From: Oenanthe sinensis
Taxonomy: Eukaryota; Streptophyta; Magnoliopsida; Apiales; Apiaceae
Assembly: GCA_028671895.1 (NCBI GenBank)
Contig: CM053802.1
Location: forward strand, 17,677,631-17,741,630
DNA: 64,000 bases
Direction: 5' to 3'
The notes under the pieces were generated by a model, which saw only the letters and a program-made list of their open reading frames with translations, searched no databases and was not told the DNA's origin. The translations under genes were made by a program, and so were the position numbers. This document shows positions 49,923-62,031 of the stretch, one piece after another. Numbering within the stretch: position 1 is the first letter of the stretch; each line of letters opens with the position of its first letter.

Positions 49923-51840
49923 TGTTAATTAAGATAAGTGTTGAAGAAAGGAATTGAATGCAATTCGATTAATTATTAAAGATTCTCGCTAACAATAACA
50001 AGAATAATAATTAACGAGCTAGAGATGCAAACAAACTAAACACATAAAATAACAAAGTGTTTAAACTTCAAAAATTAGTTTCATTAATTTTTGTTTCGCT
50101 ATAATTGTCTGTAAAATAATTTCAGCTTCGATAGATACAATAACAATGAGTTTGATAATGTTTCTATACTTGAGAAAATTCTAGCTTAGTTGCATAAGTG
50201 AAAGTAATTGTGAGATATGTGTATTTATACTGAAACGCATATCTCACTTACAAGTGTATTTTCTCTTGTTCCTACAACGAAACTTAAAATAGAAACTCTG
50301 TTTTTTCCATTCAATTTTGTCTCCATTCTATTTGTAGATAAAATAACTCAGAGATATGCAGAAATTTTTGACTCTTTAAGCATGCTTTACCTTTTACTTG
50401 AATTCTCCAAAGTTGTAGTAATAGACTTAACAGACTAGATAGTAATGTCAAAATCATTCCTTGTATATTCACTATCTAGTCTGCTACCTGAAACAGACTG
50501 TCTACTTCACTTAAACTTTACTATCAACTTTTAGCTTCCCTTTAGTGACAGTATCTTCGGCTCCGCATACTTTGTTGTCAAGCTTGATAGTTCATGAAAC
50601 ATATTGTCTTCCAAAACTGTTGTCAACTACTCCGCCCAAGTTACTGTCAGTGAAACTTGATGTCTTCAATTCTTCATTCTCCGGCAAGTTTATTGTCAAT
50701 GAAATAGTTACACTCAGTAATACTTTGTTATTTGCCCTTGAGTACAATAAGTTTGGAGAAGGGGGGTTGAATACAAAATTAAGAATTAATTCAGATTCTT
50801 GCGGATTTAAGTTTGTTCAACAAAAGTGTTTGATTGTATGGTAAAAGAGAACTAATTAAACTAAGAATGTAATACTTATAAATTGAAAACAAGACAAGCA
50901 ATATAAAAATTACTAGTGGATTGGTTTTTTCACTAATGTATTTTTGCTTTCAATTAATTTTGGTAAAATTACCAAGCTTCTTACCAAGTGTTGTGTTTTT
51001 CACTATAATGCGTACATTCGCATACTTTGCTACAATAGACTACTAACTACTATATAGTAGTTTTCTTCTACATCTATTTTCTATAGACTGATAACATTAT
51101 AGAATACACATTACAATGTTTATATGAAAATAGAAATCAGTTACTTTCACAGTTTTCATTAGACTTTGTCTAGTTCTGGAAATATCTTTGTCTTGATCCA
51201 TTCCTTGAAGACTGTGTTGCCTTGAAAGTCTTCACAGTCTTGACATAACTGTCTTCCATCGATTTAGTTTTTGCAAAGTTCTCATTCCTTTTGTCTTTAA
51301 CTAATTTGGAAAACCTTGATCAACTGATAATTGTTGTTAGGCTTATCATTTGATTCTCCTTTGCTCATCCATCGATGGATAGGTTATCCATCAATCAATT
51401 GATGTATCGATGGATAGTTAGATTATCCATCGACTCCTTATCCTTTGATGGTCCTTTATTCGTTGATTGCCTTTATCCGTTGATAGTCTTTATCCGTTGA
51501 TTCCTATCTGTTGATCACTTCATTTGTGAGAATTCTGACTTAGAATATTTATAATTGATCAGTCATTCTTCACATCAGTTGATAAGCTATTAATTGAAGT
51601 CAATAACATCAGTCGACTGTTTCACAGCATCCATCGAGACAATATAATCAATTGATAATGAAACATAAATCAAATGTTACAATCCAATTTATCAGTTGAT
51701 TAACAAGCTTCAACTGATAACTGGTTTCCTAGTCAATGGATATTTATAAATCATATATCCATCGACTAGTTACAATAAAATTTAAATCCTTATTGTAATT
51801 CTAAGTAATTTGTTATCATCAAGTCTCATAATTCCTAATA
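49923..51840 (-). mobile_element. 3' LTR of a truncated Ty1/copia-type retroelement
   Basis: Read on the minus strand, the LTR begins at 51840 with TATTAGGAATTATGAGAC (expected TGTTAGG, one mutation). It follows directly after the purine tract TAGGGGGAGAT (51841-51851), a hallmark of copia elements. It ends at 49923 with TTAACA. Inside are a candidate TATA box TATAAATAC (50229-50221), an inverted repeat at 50431-50483 and short repeats at 51361-51520. At about 1.9 kb it is long, as in Sire-type elements. The 5' LTR and pol are not in the window, so target duplication cannot be checked. Confidence 0.7.
51361..51520. repeat. short ATCCATCGATGG/ATCCGTTGAT repeats inside the LTR
   Basis: Words such as ATCCATCGATGGATA (itself palindromic), GATTATCCATCGA and TTTATCCGTTGAT recur at close spacing. 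CAGTTGATAA/CAACTGATAA words continue to about 51720. Part of the LTR U3 region. Confidence 0.7.
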
Positions 51841-52019
51841 ATCTCCCCCTATTTATGAATATGTGAAATATGCATAAATTTTCTGTTGATGATAACAAAA
51901 CTCCTAAACATTTTCATTCTAACAGGAATTACAATATTGACAAAAGTAATTTTGAGACAGAGTGATCAAATACCAGTAAAAGATGATTTCTGATCATTTT
52001 GATGTTGAGTTTGAATCTC

Positions 52020-52680
52020 TTATCTTCTTCTTCTTGACTCATTCATCTTATCTTCATTTTCCTTCATCTTTTTGTATAGGGATCCCTTCAAAATCTTCTC
52101 ATCCTCAACCATGTAGTCTAGTTGGCTTGTAAGATAATTCAATTCCAGATTGGACAGTTTGTCTATCTCTTGACAAATATCAATGCATTTTCCCCTGCCT
52201 TCCATGTCCTTGTAGATCATCATGTAGAATGGTTCATGAAATACATTCCTTCCTTCAGGGTTCCAAATCTTGATTCTGTCATCCCTTTCTTCTTGAATAG
52301 GTGCCTCCCTTATTTTCTTCATCTCCTCAAGGATGGCTTTACCTAGCTCTTTAGTTAGATAATACTTCTTGTTGAGCATGGTGTACATTTTCCTTAAGAT
52401 GTCATAGCCTTGTTCCATGACTTGATTAAATGAGAAAGTTGAATGCGATCCATCTTCATAATCAATGTGAAGTAGATCAATATCCCCCTTCTTTTGACCT
52501 TTTACTGCAATCATTCCTTCAATTTTGATTGGCACAAAATTCTCAGGTTTGGATTTGAACACTTCTATTTCCTTGGATTGACCACTTCCAGGTGCTTGAC
52601 TCTCAAGTTTTATCTCATTTGGTTTCTCCTCCTCAGCTACTTTTTCATCAACAACAAGTTTCCTTTAACTCCAGAAATTT
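52020..52680 (-). pseudogene. retroelement-linked ORF of unknown function, 5' truncated
   Basis: The open frame ends with TGA-side sequence at 52020 and encodes about 180 residues back to 52562; it continues open upstream as VDEKVAEEEKPNEIKLESQ. One frameshift near 52665 separates it from more matching sequence (ADKFKISGVKG) up to about 52740. The protein is rich in Lys, Glu and Met (VMEQGYDILRKMYTMLNKKY, EGRNVFHEPFYMMIYKDMEG) and helical in appearance. I recognise no domain: no zinc knuckle, protease, integrase or reverse transcriptase motif. Its place just before the purine tract and LTR suggests an extra ORF after pol in a copia element, but that is inference. Confidence 0.45.
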
Positions 52681-52759
52681 TAAATTTGTCTGCAGGCTTG
52701 TTTGCTCTTTGTTTCATCATTGGTCTCCTTTCACCTTCTTTTCTACTGGCTTATCTAAT

Positions 52760-54183
52760 TAGCCTAATTCACCTTATTTTAAAATTAAATTTTGAGAAAT
52801 ATAAAATATATGTATCTATTTATTTTAGTTATTTGTTTCAACTTTTATAATTACCTTTTAAAAGTGAATAATATTATTTTTGAATCTTTTGGAGGTATTA
52901 ATAAATTTCATGTAAATTAATAATAGTGTATAGGTTAAATTTACATTTTACTAATAAATGACAAATTTATTTTTAAATTAAAAGGTCTTTTTTTTCAAAA
53001 TGAGGCAAGACCATAATAAATCTTACCTTCTGTTCATCTCAAGGGTTGATACACATTTTCCGTATGGAGCAGAAATAGATACTAGATAGATGCATATTTT
53101 AAGTAAAATATTTAATGATAAATTTAGCAGACATATAATTCGTTCCCATTTCTGTAGAGGTCATTGCATTATGACCAAAATTTTTATAGAATAGTTAATA
53201 CAGTATAACATTATCAATCGGGTAGTCGCAAGTTACATTCCACATAATTAAACTCAAAAATTTATTACAGTATCAATTAAATTTTAAGATCGCACAAGTA
53301 GAACACAACAAATTTTTATATGAAAAATTATTCAAATGGAAAACTAAAATATGAACTTGGGAGTTGGGAGCAGCACCCACTCCATTTATTGATTATGTGG
53401 GCCACAATATCTCTGTGTTACAATGGCAGCAATTGACTATAAAAACAACCGTTTCTTAATTAAAAAGACAAATAAAAAAAACAAGTGGGATATTTCTCTT
53501 CTTTTAATTATATAATATATACATTCACGCTCGCATCCAATATTGATACTGAAATTAATTTCTGTCTTCTTGAACCAAACAAATCAGAATAGCTTTGTTT
53601 TTTCCACATAAATTTTGTATAATACAGTAATAATTCTTATAAATACAATATTTATTTGGGATTTTTTTTTGAAAATATGAATTTTTTATTTTTTTATGAA
53701 ATACGTTTTTTATTTAATATTTTACAAAAATATAGTATTTTTTTAAAATACGATTTTGCAACCAATATAATCGAATGCAACTAAAATTAACATCAAACGT
53801 AACCAAGAGTAACTCTAATTTTTTTTCAAAAAATCAGTTATATTTGGTTATAAATCGTATATAAAAAATTGTATTTGGTTATTTTTAGTTGCAAATCGTA
53901 TTTTTATAAAAAAATTCAAAAAATAATAGAATTGAAAAAATATAGAAAAAATAGTATTTTTAATCATTACCGTATTTATTTTATATATTTGTATATAAAA
54001 AATTCAAAAACCCTACAGTTTTTTATTTTTATATCAATAATTGAACTTGTAAATTTTATTACGTACAAAATTATTTTTTCTGCATCTAGTAAAGAAATTT
54101 ATTGTCTTAAATATTGTTTACGTCTAAAACTTGACTCTCATTCGGTTTGCCCCAGAACTTACTTCAAGTTTTGGATTCATATA
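52760..54183. other. AT-rich intergenic DNA
   Basis: No gene found. About 53690-53960 resembles 16.0-16.25 kb (GCAACCAATATAATCG, AACGTAACCAAGAG, AAAATCAGTTATATTTGG), so a dispersed repeat family is present. Confidence 0.4.
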
Positions 54184-55200
54184 TCTATACTATATTATTA
54201 AAATTGCACACGAATTGGTCCGTGGTCTGGTGTAGTTATTTTGTCTTCCTATCAAATTTCAAATACACTCTTTTAATTAAAATATACGGTTGTACTTACA
54301 ATCTATTAATATGTTTCAATTTCCCCATTCCTCAACCTCTTTAATTTATTTAAAATCATAGTTTATTAATTAAAATTTATGAATATTTAAATAATATTAT
54401 TATTTTATTTATATTAATTAAATTTTACTACTATGTTGTATATATATTATCTATACTTGGCAAATGTTTGGTTGTTATAGTCTCTTTGTATCTCACTCAA
54501 CTTCAAATACACTCTTTTAATTAACTTTTAATTAAAATATAGAGTTGTACTCATTATCTACTAATTAACATGTTTCAATTTCATTATCATTCAAACACTT
54601 TAATTTATTTAAAATTATAATTTAATAATTAAAATAATATCAATACTATAATTTTCTTACTCAACTCCAAACACACTTTTTTAATTAAATTTTAATTAAA
54701 ATATACTTTATCAAACAGATATATCATACGTACAACTCTATTTATAACACATATATTATGCATAAAACTTTATCATCAGTGGAGTTCTCTTTCTTAATAA
54801 TAAAATAAAATAAATTATCATATTAAATTAAATATTTAAACCATATAAAATAATTATTTTATACTATATATATATTATACATCAACTCTATTGCTGATGT
54901 ATAAATTATAGAATATAATTTCTATTTTAGGAATAATATTATAATTTAATTTTTATCTAATATAGTTGTATTAACATTTAATTCAATTTCATCACCGTTT
55001 TTTAATTTATTTAAAATTACAATCTATTAATCATATCTCATGAATATTAAAATAAAAATATTAATATATCATAATAATATATAAATAACATATAAAAATT
55101 AAATAATAACATAAATTACTATATTAAATTAAATAATCATATAAAATAATTAATATATAATTTTTTAATATAATTCGTGTTTTGCACGGTTATAAGCTAG
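54184..55200 (+). mobile_element. Helitron-like non-autonomous element
   Basis: Begins TCTATACTATATTATTAAAA after an A and ends TTTGCACGGTTATAAGCTAG. The 5' TC, 3' CTAG and a GC-containing stem near the end match the Helitron pattern. The base after CTAG is A, not the expected T. AT-rich interior with repeated CTCTTTTAATTAA and TACTATATTA words; no Rep/helicase coding. Confidence 0.6.
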
Positions 55201-57077
55201 AATTAATAATATGTTGATATAACAATTGCTGAGAAAATAATAATGACCGGTCTAGAAGATTTAGTCGTCATATACAAACGAGACCTGTATACGGTTATAA
55301 TTTCTTCAATTCTGATTAATTTTGTCTTATAATTTATTCGTATTTAATTTAGATACTCGAATAAATTACTATAATTTATGAATTTTAATTATACATATTA
55401 TCTCATAATATAAAAAAATATTACATTTGATTAAATTATAGGTAACAAATAATTATTGAGTTTTTTAAAATAAATAATTTTGTAACTTTATAAATAAGTA
55501 TTTAAAACAATAAAAGACGAATTTTTAACACTTAAACTATTTAAACAAGCTCAAATGATTATTGAGTTTGTAATCGATAATTATATTTATATTACTGATG
55601 ACGGTATGATTTTCAGACGATATCCGTACCGATCATGATAATTGTTATGGAGAGTATTTTTGTGTATGTGTTTTTCAAGTGTGTATTTGTATGTGATTAT
55701 GTGATCCTTTCTTTCTTCTGTCTATCCTTTTCCCTTCTTATTCTTCCCCGTTTGGTGAGTCATCCCTTCTTCTTCGGTAGAAGAGGAAATTTACGGTCCA
55801 TCAATATACGCAAATTTTTTATGGAAAACATAAAATGAAGTGCAGAACAATATTATATTCTGCTTATTACCTATAAAATCTAATGCAAGACATATACGTT
55901 ATTCAATTAATATTTTATTTAAATTTTTTTATAGAGCAAAACCATAATAAACGTATTCTGTACGAGATTTGAGAAGGTATGATTTATGGAAAGCCTTGAA
56001 ATGTCTTCTAGAAAAAGTCGTACGGTGCAAAGACTCTAGGTCGATATGAAAATTTCTCGATACATAATTTTTATTCATAATTCTGTAATTTTTTTCAATA
56101 ATTCTTAGTCAACTTTTTATTTTGGCGCTTTCCTGGCTACTTGACTTCCAAAGGCACTTAATTCTCATGAGTTACAATATGAGTCATGACTCGTGACCAT
56201 GGGATATCAAACTGTTTTGCGGCTCAGCAAAAATTGAACTATATTACTAATTCAAAATATATGTAAATAACTAGCGAAATCAAGGGTAACCTAATTATTA
56301 ATAATAATTTTTTTATATATAGATTCCAGCTTTTGGTTTAAATCAATAAATTATTGATTTTAAGTCTCAACTAACCTCCAAAATTTAACAATATACATTT
56401 GTCTGGTTCTAATTATTTCAAAATTCTGATTCGTACTAAATGTGACATATATACATAATAGTATTAAAATATATTGGATCACATACACAGTTAATAATAT
56501 TAACTCGAATTTAGATTTTCTTACTTCTGCTAAAATGAAATAAATTCCAGGACAACTAAATAAAATATGTTGAACCTCCAATGAAGATTTTGTTTTTATT
56601 TGTTGTCTAGCTGTACTGGTATTCGTGAATGGAGCACATGAGGATTATGAATAATAAACCTTGATTAGTGCAACTAACACATGTTAATCCCTTTTTCAAA
56701 AAAAAAACACATGTTAATCCACATAATTAGTGAGTTGATTTATATCCCAGAAGAAATTAACATAAAGATCTAGCAAAATTGGGAGCGCGAAGTGCAATTA
56801 ATTACATAAACACCTCTATGCCTGGTTTCATTATTTGCGATCGAACAGATTGCATTTGAATAGAACATATACAGAAAGTGCTGTTATAAATTATACACGA
56901 GAGAATAGGAATTAGTAGTAATTTATAAAAGCTACATATCCATGATCAGATGTCTCACAACTCAATTCTCTAATTTTCCATTACCAAATTATCATCAAAA
57001 AACTAAACTGGTTCTCAAAATTACAATTATCCGAGCAGCAGTCAAAAATGTATTTTACACGTCTTTTTAACTGGTCA
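55201..57077. other. intergenic DNA and probable 3' UTR of the ZNHIT2-like gene
   Basis: No supported gene. About 56900-57077 is likely the 3' UTR of the minus-strand gene that ends at 57078. Confidence 0.4.
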
Positions 57078-58105
57078 TTAAACCTCCTCAATCAACATCT
57101 TGCCTCTAGGTTCCACTTTCTCTTGTACACTCAAAGTATTCTTTCTATTGCCTGTGCAAGCCAAAGTTGCACTTTTTTCTGCTTCTACCATGGTTGCTAC
57201 CGAAAACCAAGTGTCTTCTGGCTGTTCATGGACCCAACACATCATAAAATACACCTTCCTCTCTGCAGATTTGAGATTACCCTTCATATCTACTCTCTTT
57301 GACTTGCGTGGTTTCTCCAATTTGAGCTCCCTCTCTGCAGCCTGAATCATTTTTTGAAAATCACAAAGCATACAAACCAAAGCTGTTCCTCCAAGGGAAA
57401 GTAGACATACTACATCCTCTAAGAGCCCCAATCCAAATTGCAAGCCACCCACGTGCCTCAAAGCTGGGGAACATGTTTGCTCCAAACAATGAGATACAGC
57501 TTCAGAAACAGTTTCTGGCTTCCCCCCTTGACCAAGAACGAAAGAAATACTCAGAGAATGCATGACTGATCCTATTGGATCAGTCAGCCACTCTCCATTA
57601 TAGAGGCGAAGGGTGAAACAGTAGCTATAGACGATGTCTACTAGGTGAACTGCTAAAAGCGGAGAGGGCTCAGTTGCAGTAAGCTTGCTAATTGGAGGCA
57701 GCGGGGTTTCTGGTCCAAGTGGAATGTGGAGTGACTGATCAATTTCATTATTTTCTCTCCTTGATGCTATGCTCTCATGTTCCACAAGTGGTTGCACAAG
57801 TCGGCTACCTTGTTGGCTGAGTGTAATAGTTTTTGCGGAAGGCTTCAACCACCAAGGTTCCCACGGCTCAATCAACCTGCTTAGCTCTCCAGAAACCACC
57901 GCTCTTTGAAATCTTTTCTTTTCATCATCAGACAAATCATCAACATGGATTTCCCCTCCTGTAGAGAAAAATAGCAAAATAATCAAATAAAGATACAAAA
58001 CAAAACTGCAGGGTACAAGATTAATCATAAAAAATGAAAGAGTAAGGATCCTAATACCCGACAAGATCTTTTGAATAACCTCCTCCGACAAAGTTGAATC
58101 GGTAA
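57078..58105 (-). CDS. ZNHIT2-like (HIT zinc finger family) protein, C-terminal exons
   Basis: Two minus-strand exons, 58105-58058 and 57958-57078, join in frame through a GTATTAG...CTACAG intron. They encode about 308 residues ending MLIEEV. The join reads DSTLSEEVIQKILSG then GEIHVDDLSDDEKKRFQRAV. Then come LSRLIEPWEPWW (a Trp/Pro motif of ZNHIT2 proteins), LAVHLVDIVYSYCFTLRLYN, VLGQGGKPETVSEAVSHCLE, FGLGLLEDVVCLLSLG and ERKVYFMMCWVHEQP. In animals ZNHIT2 works with the R2TP chaperone and U5 snRNP assembly; the plant role is less known. The N-terminal HIT zinc finger exon is not in the sequence that I could read up to 64000: either a long intron carries it outside the window or it is missing. 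The first listed exon starts at phase 1, so at least one more exon must exist upstream. Confidence 0.75.
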
Positions 58106-58417
58106 CTGAAAGGACAAAAATATTATACAATTAGATCCATCAAAACAGTTAAAATGTGGACATATATTTACAAAATCTTAAATTTTTTGTTCAAGTTTGT
58201 GTTTGTCACGATGGCCAAACATGTCTTATTTGTCTATCATTATATAATATTACAACATACATTTTTGGGGAAACATTTTATTCAATGTAACTTTACTGAT
58301 ATGCCCTTTTATTCAATATATTTTACTATTATACCCTTCTAAGCACTTCATTTAGTGAAATTACCAACCCTTCATAATTAATACTTATTAATTTAACCTC
58401 CTCATTAATTATTATAT

Positions 58418-58466
<49 letters not shown>

Positions 58467-58877
58467 TCTCATATTTATTAATACACACACACACACACAC
58501 ACACTCTAATATCATTCTTATAAAGCGATGTCAATTATTTGAATTAATTAATATATACTCGATGATTTGGTCATTTAAATAAAATAAATAAATGCCTTAT
58601 CTTATTTTTGTCTGACACACGACATGTAAGTACCATGAAAAATATCGTAACTACATATTTTAAACTTACGCGTGCAACATAACTAGGTTGTGCTTTCTAC
58701 GAGTTTAAGTATTATCCTTGATCATCAAATTATGACTCATGAATCCTAAAAATTAATACACTTCAATCAAATTCATAAATTTATTCGGTTTTCAAAACTT
58801 GCATTTGCAAAGCACGGGTATTAAAGCTAGTTGGTTTAAATCCTAGAAACAGCTTATTCCTTGAAAATCCTTATGAC
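58106..58877. other. AT-rich sequence upstream of ZNHIT2-like exons
   Basis: Contains a (TA)n microsatellite (58421-58461), a (CA)n microsatellite (58482-58504) and, at 58801-58830, a Helitron-like 3' end (GCAAAGCACGGGTATTAAAG then CTAG followed by T). It is probably part of a long intron of the ZNHIT2-like gene. Confidence 0.5.
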
Positions 58878-60189
58878 CATGGTTATGACTAGTCGGCGAC
58901 TAGTCGATAAGTCGAAATATTTGAATTAGTCGAAGCTCGACTATTGAGTTTGTCGTCCACGGATTTTACCCGGAACCCGGCCCAAAACCCGATCTATAGA
59001 CCGACTTATCCAGTTGTCGTTTTAAACATAAAGACAAACCTTCAACACCGATAAAGCGGCGCCTCTTCCCCAACGGTCATCTCCAATCATCTCCGGCGGC
59101 GGCTCATATCCGGTAAGTCTTTCTTTTCTTCTCTTCTCTTCTTCTCATCTTCTCTTCTTCTTCTTCTCATCTTTTCTTATCTTCTCTTCTTCTCATCTCT
59201 TCTTCTTCTTCTTCTCATCTTTTGCCTTTCTTCTCTTCTTCTCATCTTCTTTTCTTTTGTTTTAATTTCTTCTGAAGTCTCATCTCCTATGTTGTCTTCT
59301 TGCCGCCTTTGTTTTGTTTTGATCTCCTATATTGTCACTGCCTTGTATGTATATGTGATATATATACACATTTTTTTATATTTTATTTTTAAAAACTTAT
59401 ATTAATTTTGTTTCTTTTATTTATATACTTATATAAAAAACATTTTTTTCAATCATTTTTTTTATTTTTAAATTATTATGTTGCACATAAAACATTTTTT
59501 CACTGACTTTGTAAAATTTATATTTTCCGTTTGTTTTACAATTTTGTAATTAAACTTCACAATTTTTCTTTCATCTTTAAATTATTAATTTCATTATTCT
59601 GTAATGATTACACAATTTTTACAAATTACAGATAAAAAAAATCTTTTACATATAAAACATTTTTTCACATATAATTCTTTTGTTTTACAAACTTTGTAAT
59701 CAATCAGACATTGTATTCAATTTTTACATATAATCAAACACCACTGTTGCTTGCTTCACCTGCAATACTATTGCACCTGGACACACTTCTGCACATGTAC
59801 ACACTTTGTACACTTCTGCACATGTACACATTGCTGCACTACTCACTGCTGTATAAAATTTGCTTCTGATTTTAACACACTACTTCTGATTTTCTGCAGG
59901 AAAAATGGAGATTGAAACAGAAAGTACTCGAAAAGAGTTTCGAGATGGATGACTTTTGATGCATGATTGTGTTTGTTTAGTTGATTCCACTACTTATTAT
60001 CTATTAATATTCATTTGAACTATGAAATTGATGTGTGTTAAGTGTTAATCTATATTACATATTTTAATTACTAAAAATATATGTATATCGACTACTTGTC
60101 GACTTTTACGACTAGTCGGGCGACTTGTCGACTAGTCAATTCCAAGGTACTCGGGCGCCGAGTCTCGACTTGTCGACTTAACAACCATG
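58878..60189. mobile_element. hAT-type non-autonomous transposon, deletion derivative
   Basis: 1312 bp between near-identical 8-bp flanks CTTATGAC (58870-58877) and CTCATGAC (60190-60197). Ends CATGGTTATGACTAGTCG and the complement of TCGACTTAACAACCATG are short inverted repeats. Both subterminal regions are dense in ACTAGTCG/CGACTTGTCGA words, as is typical of hAT elements. Interior: a GC-rich leader (about 59040-59112) ending CCG/GTAAGT, a CT-rich intron, an acceptor TTTCTGCAG at 59899, then a 15-codon frame (59905-59952, MEIETESTRKEFRDG). This looks like an autonomous element that lost its transposase body. Confidence 0.8.
59120..59255 (+). repeat. CT-rich (TTCTTCTCATC)n low-complexity tract
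   Basis: Irregular repeats of TCTTCTTCTCATCTT inside the presumed intron of the hAT-type element. Confidence 0.8.
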
Positions 60190-61734
60190 CTCATGACAAA
60201 TACGTTTGCTGGAACAATTTACCAACATTCACACAAGTTCTAACAGCAGGATACGTTGCTATATTTTTGCTTGTTCTTTCCTGCACCATAATATGCCTTG
60301 CGTCTTCTTGAATGGGCATACTCAACTTTTTCACTCTCCTATATTGCTCGTAAGGCTAGCTTTTAAATGTGTTGGTGTAGCTAGATATAATGCACATACT
60401 TCTCAACTCTAGCTTATAAGGTATTGATACATTGGTTTAGCCAAAAATCTGCTAAAGAGGCTGAAATGACCACTACTGAGACACAACATGGGACATTCTC
60501 AGACTCTTGAACCAGAAAAACTAAAATGATATGATGTTATAACCAAATGTCCTAAATGCTTAATAACCATCATTCAGATACATCTCATTACAACTAGGCA
60601 TTGTAAACAATATATCACTAAACTATATCTGTTTACCAGATTTCCATATTAGGTATTGTAAAGTATTCTTTCCCTCAACAATTCTTGCTTCATCATCTAA
60701 TAGCTTACCTCTTTTTACTTCCCACAATTACACGAGGATAACCATGCAAATAGGCTTCTTAAAGGCTCGTAAACTTTTAAATTTGAAGTGTACTCCTAAT
60801 CTATATATGCATTCATTGCAAATTACAAATAAAAAAATTGTAGAGTCGAACCATGTACCTGAACACGGGATACTATTGGCACTTTTTTTGTGTCGTCAAA
60901 CATTAGAAAATTGTTAGACCTCCAATATCTTTTCGGATTACGAGTTGTGAGTTTAAATATATATTTTAAAAAATCGATACCATGTAACAATTAATATAGT
61001 TTCAATTTAACTTAAATTTGGACATGAACAAAAAAAAACCTGCATATGAATAAATCATCATAAGTAATGGTTCAATTTTAATTTTTATAGAGTTAAAAAT
61101 GTTTGGTTTGATCTCTTGAATAATATACTCATTGTTTCCAATTCTAATTGGCTTCTACTTATAAGTTTATTTCTATCAATAAGTATGTTGAGTAAATATG
61201 CAGATTTCACTCATACTATTCCTAAAAGTAGTGATACTGTTCCTAAAAATCCAAGGACTCATTATGCCTGAATAAATTTTAATTACTACAAGTTATTCCT
61301 GCAACTGATACATAAATCTCAATCTCCTCCTATCCTACTGATTTTAAAATTAAAATGCCATCATTTAACTTTGAAATGAAATTATATTGTTTTCTTCAAC
61401 CCGGGGTATGCAATTATGGATCCAAAGCATAAGTAGACTCCATAACAGCAAAAGCTTCTATTAAAACCAAAAATAGTTGTATTCCTAGACTTGACCTAGA
61501 GACGGAGTTGCAGTATAATGGAAACAGATAAATTACTGGTCAAGGTCCAAAAAATATATATTCTTAGGCCCTTAAATATTACATGGAATACACATAGCTA
61601 AACCATGTTGAACCAATGCCTACATAATTTTAGCATATATGAGCAAAACATTAATACTGCATATAAATGATTTTATATCAGATGACAACCAAATACTAAC
61701 TACCGTCCATAGTCCACGCTATGAAATTACTAAT
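60190..61734. other. non-coding sequence, nothing recognised
   Basis: No exon or RNA gene identified; possibly intron or upstream DNA of the ZNHIT2-like gene. Confidence 0.35.
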
Positions 61735-62031
61735 GTTGTGTTTGGTTGGGGAGAATGAAATGGAATGGATGAAATTATAAGGAAACAATGGAGGTTGGAG
61801 GAAAGATTTGAAAAAAGATGAGTGAATGCAAATTTTCTGTGATTGAGAATTATGAAGAAAATGGTATGGTGGAGAATGGAGTATTCCTTCTTAAATTGGG
61901 GGTTTGAGCTCTAGTTTAGGTTGCTAGGAATGAAATGGAGGAAGTAATGAAAATTTTGAACATTAAACCATGTTTTAGTTTAAATTTCATTCCATTCCCT
62001 CCAAATGTATTCATCTCAACCAAACACAATA
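61735..62031. mobile_element. MITE with TTGTGTTTGGTTG ends
   Basis: TTGTGTTTGGTTGGGGAGAA at the left mirrors CATCTCAACCAAACACAA at the right. Interior repeats of GGAATGAAATGGA. About 297 bp, non-coding; flanking duplication not clear. Confidence 0.7.

Noticed and set aside
53869..54201. 110-residue plus-strand frame
   Set aside because: Extreme A/T, Ile/Phe/Tyr/Lys-rich translation typical of non-coding AT-rich DNA, overlapping a repeat.
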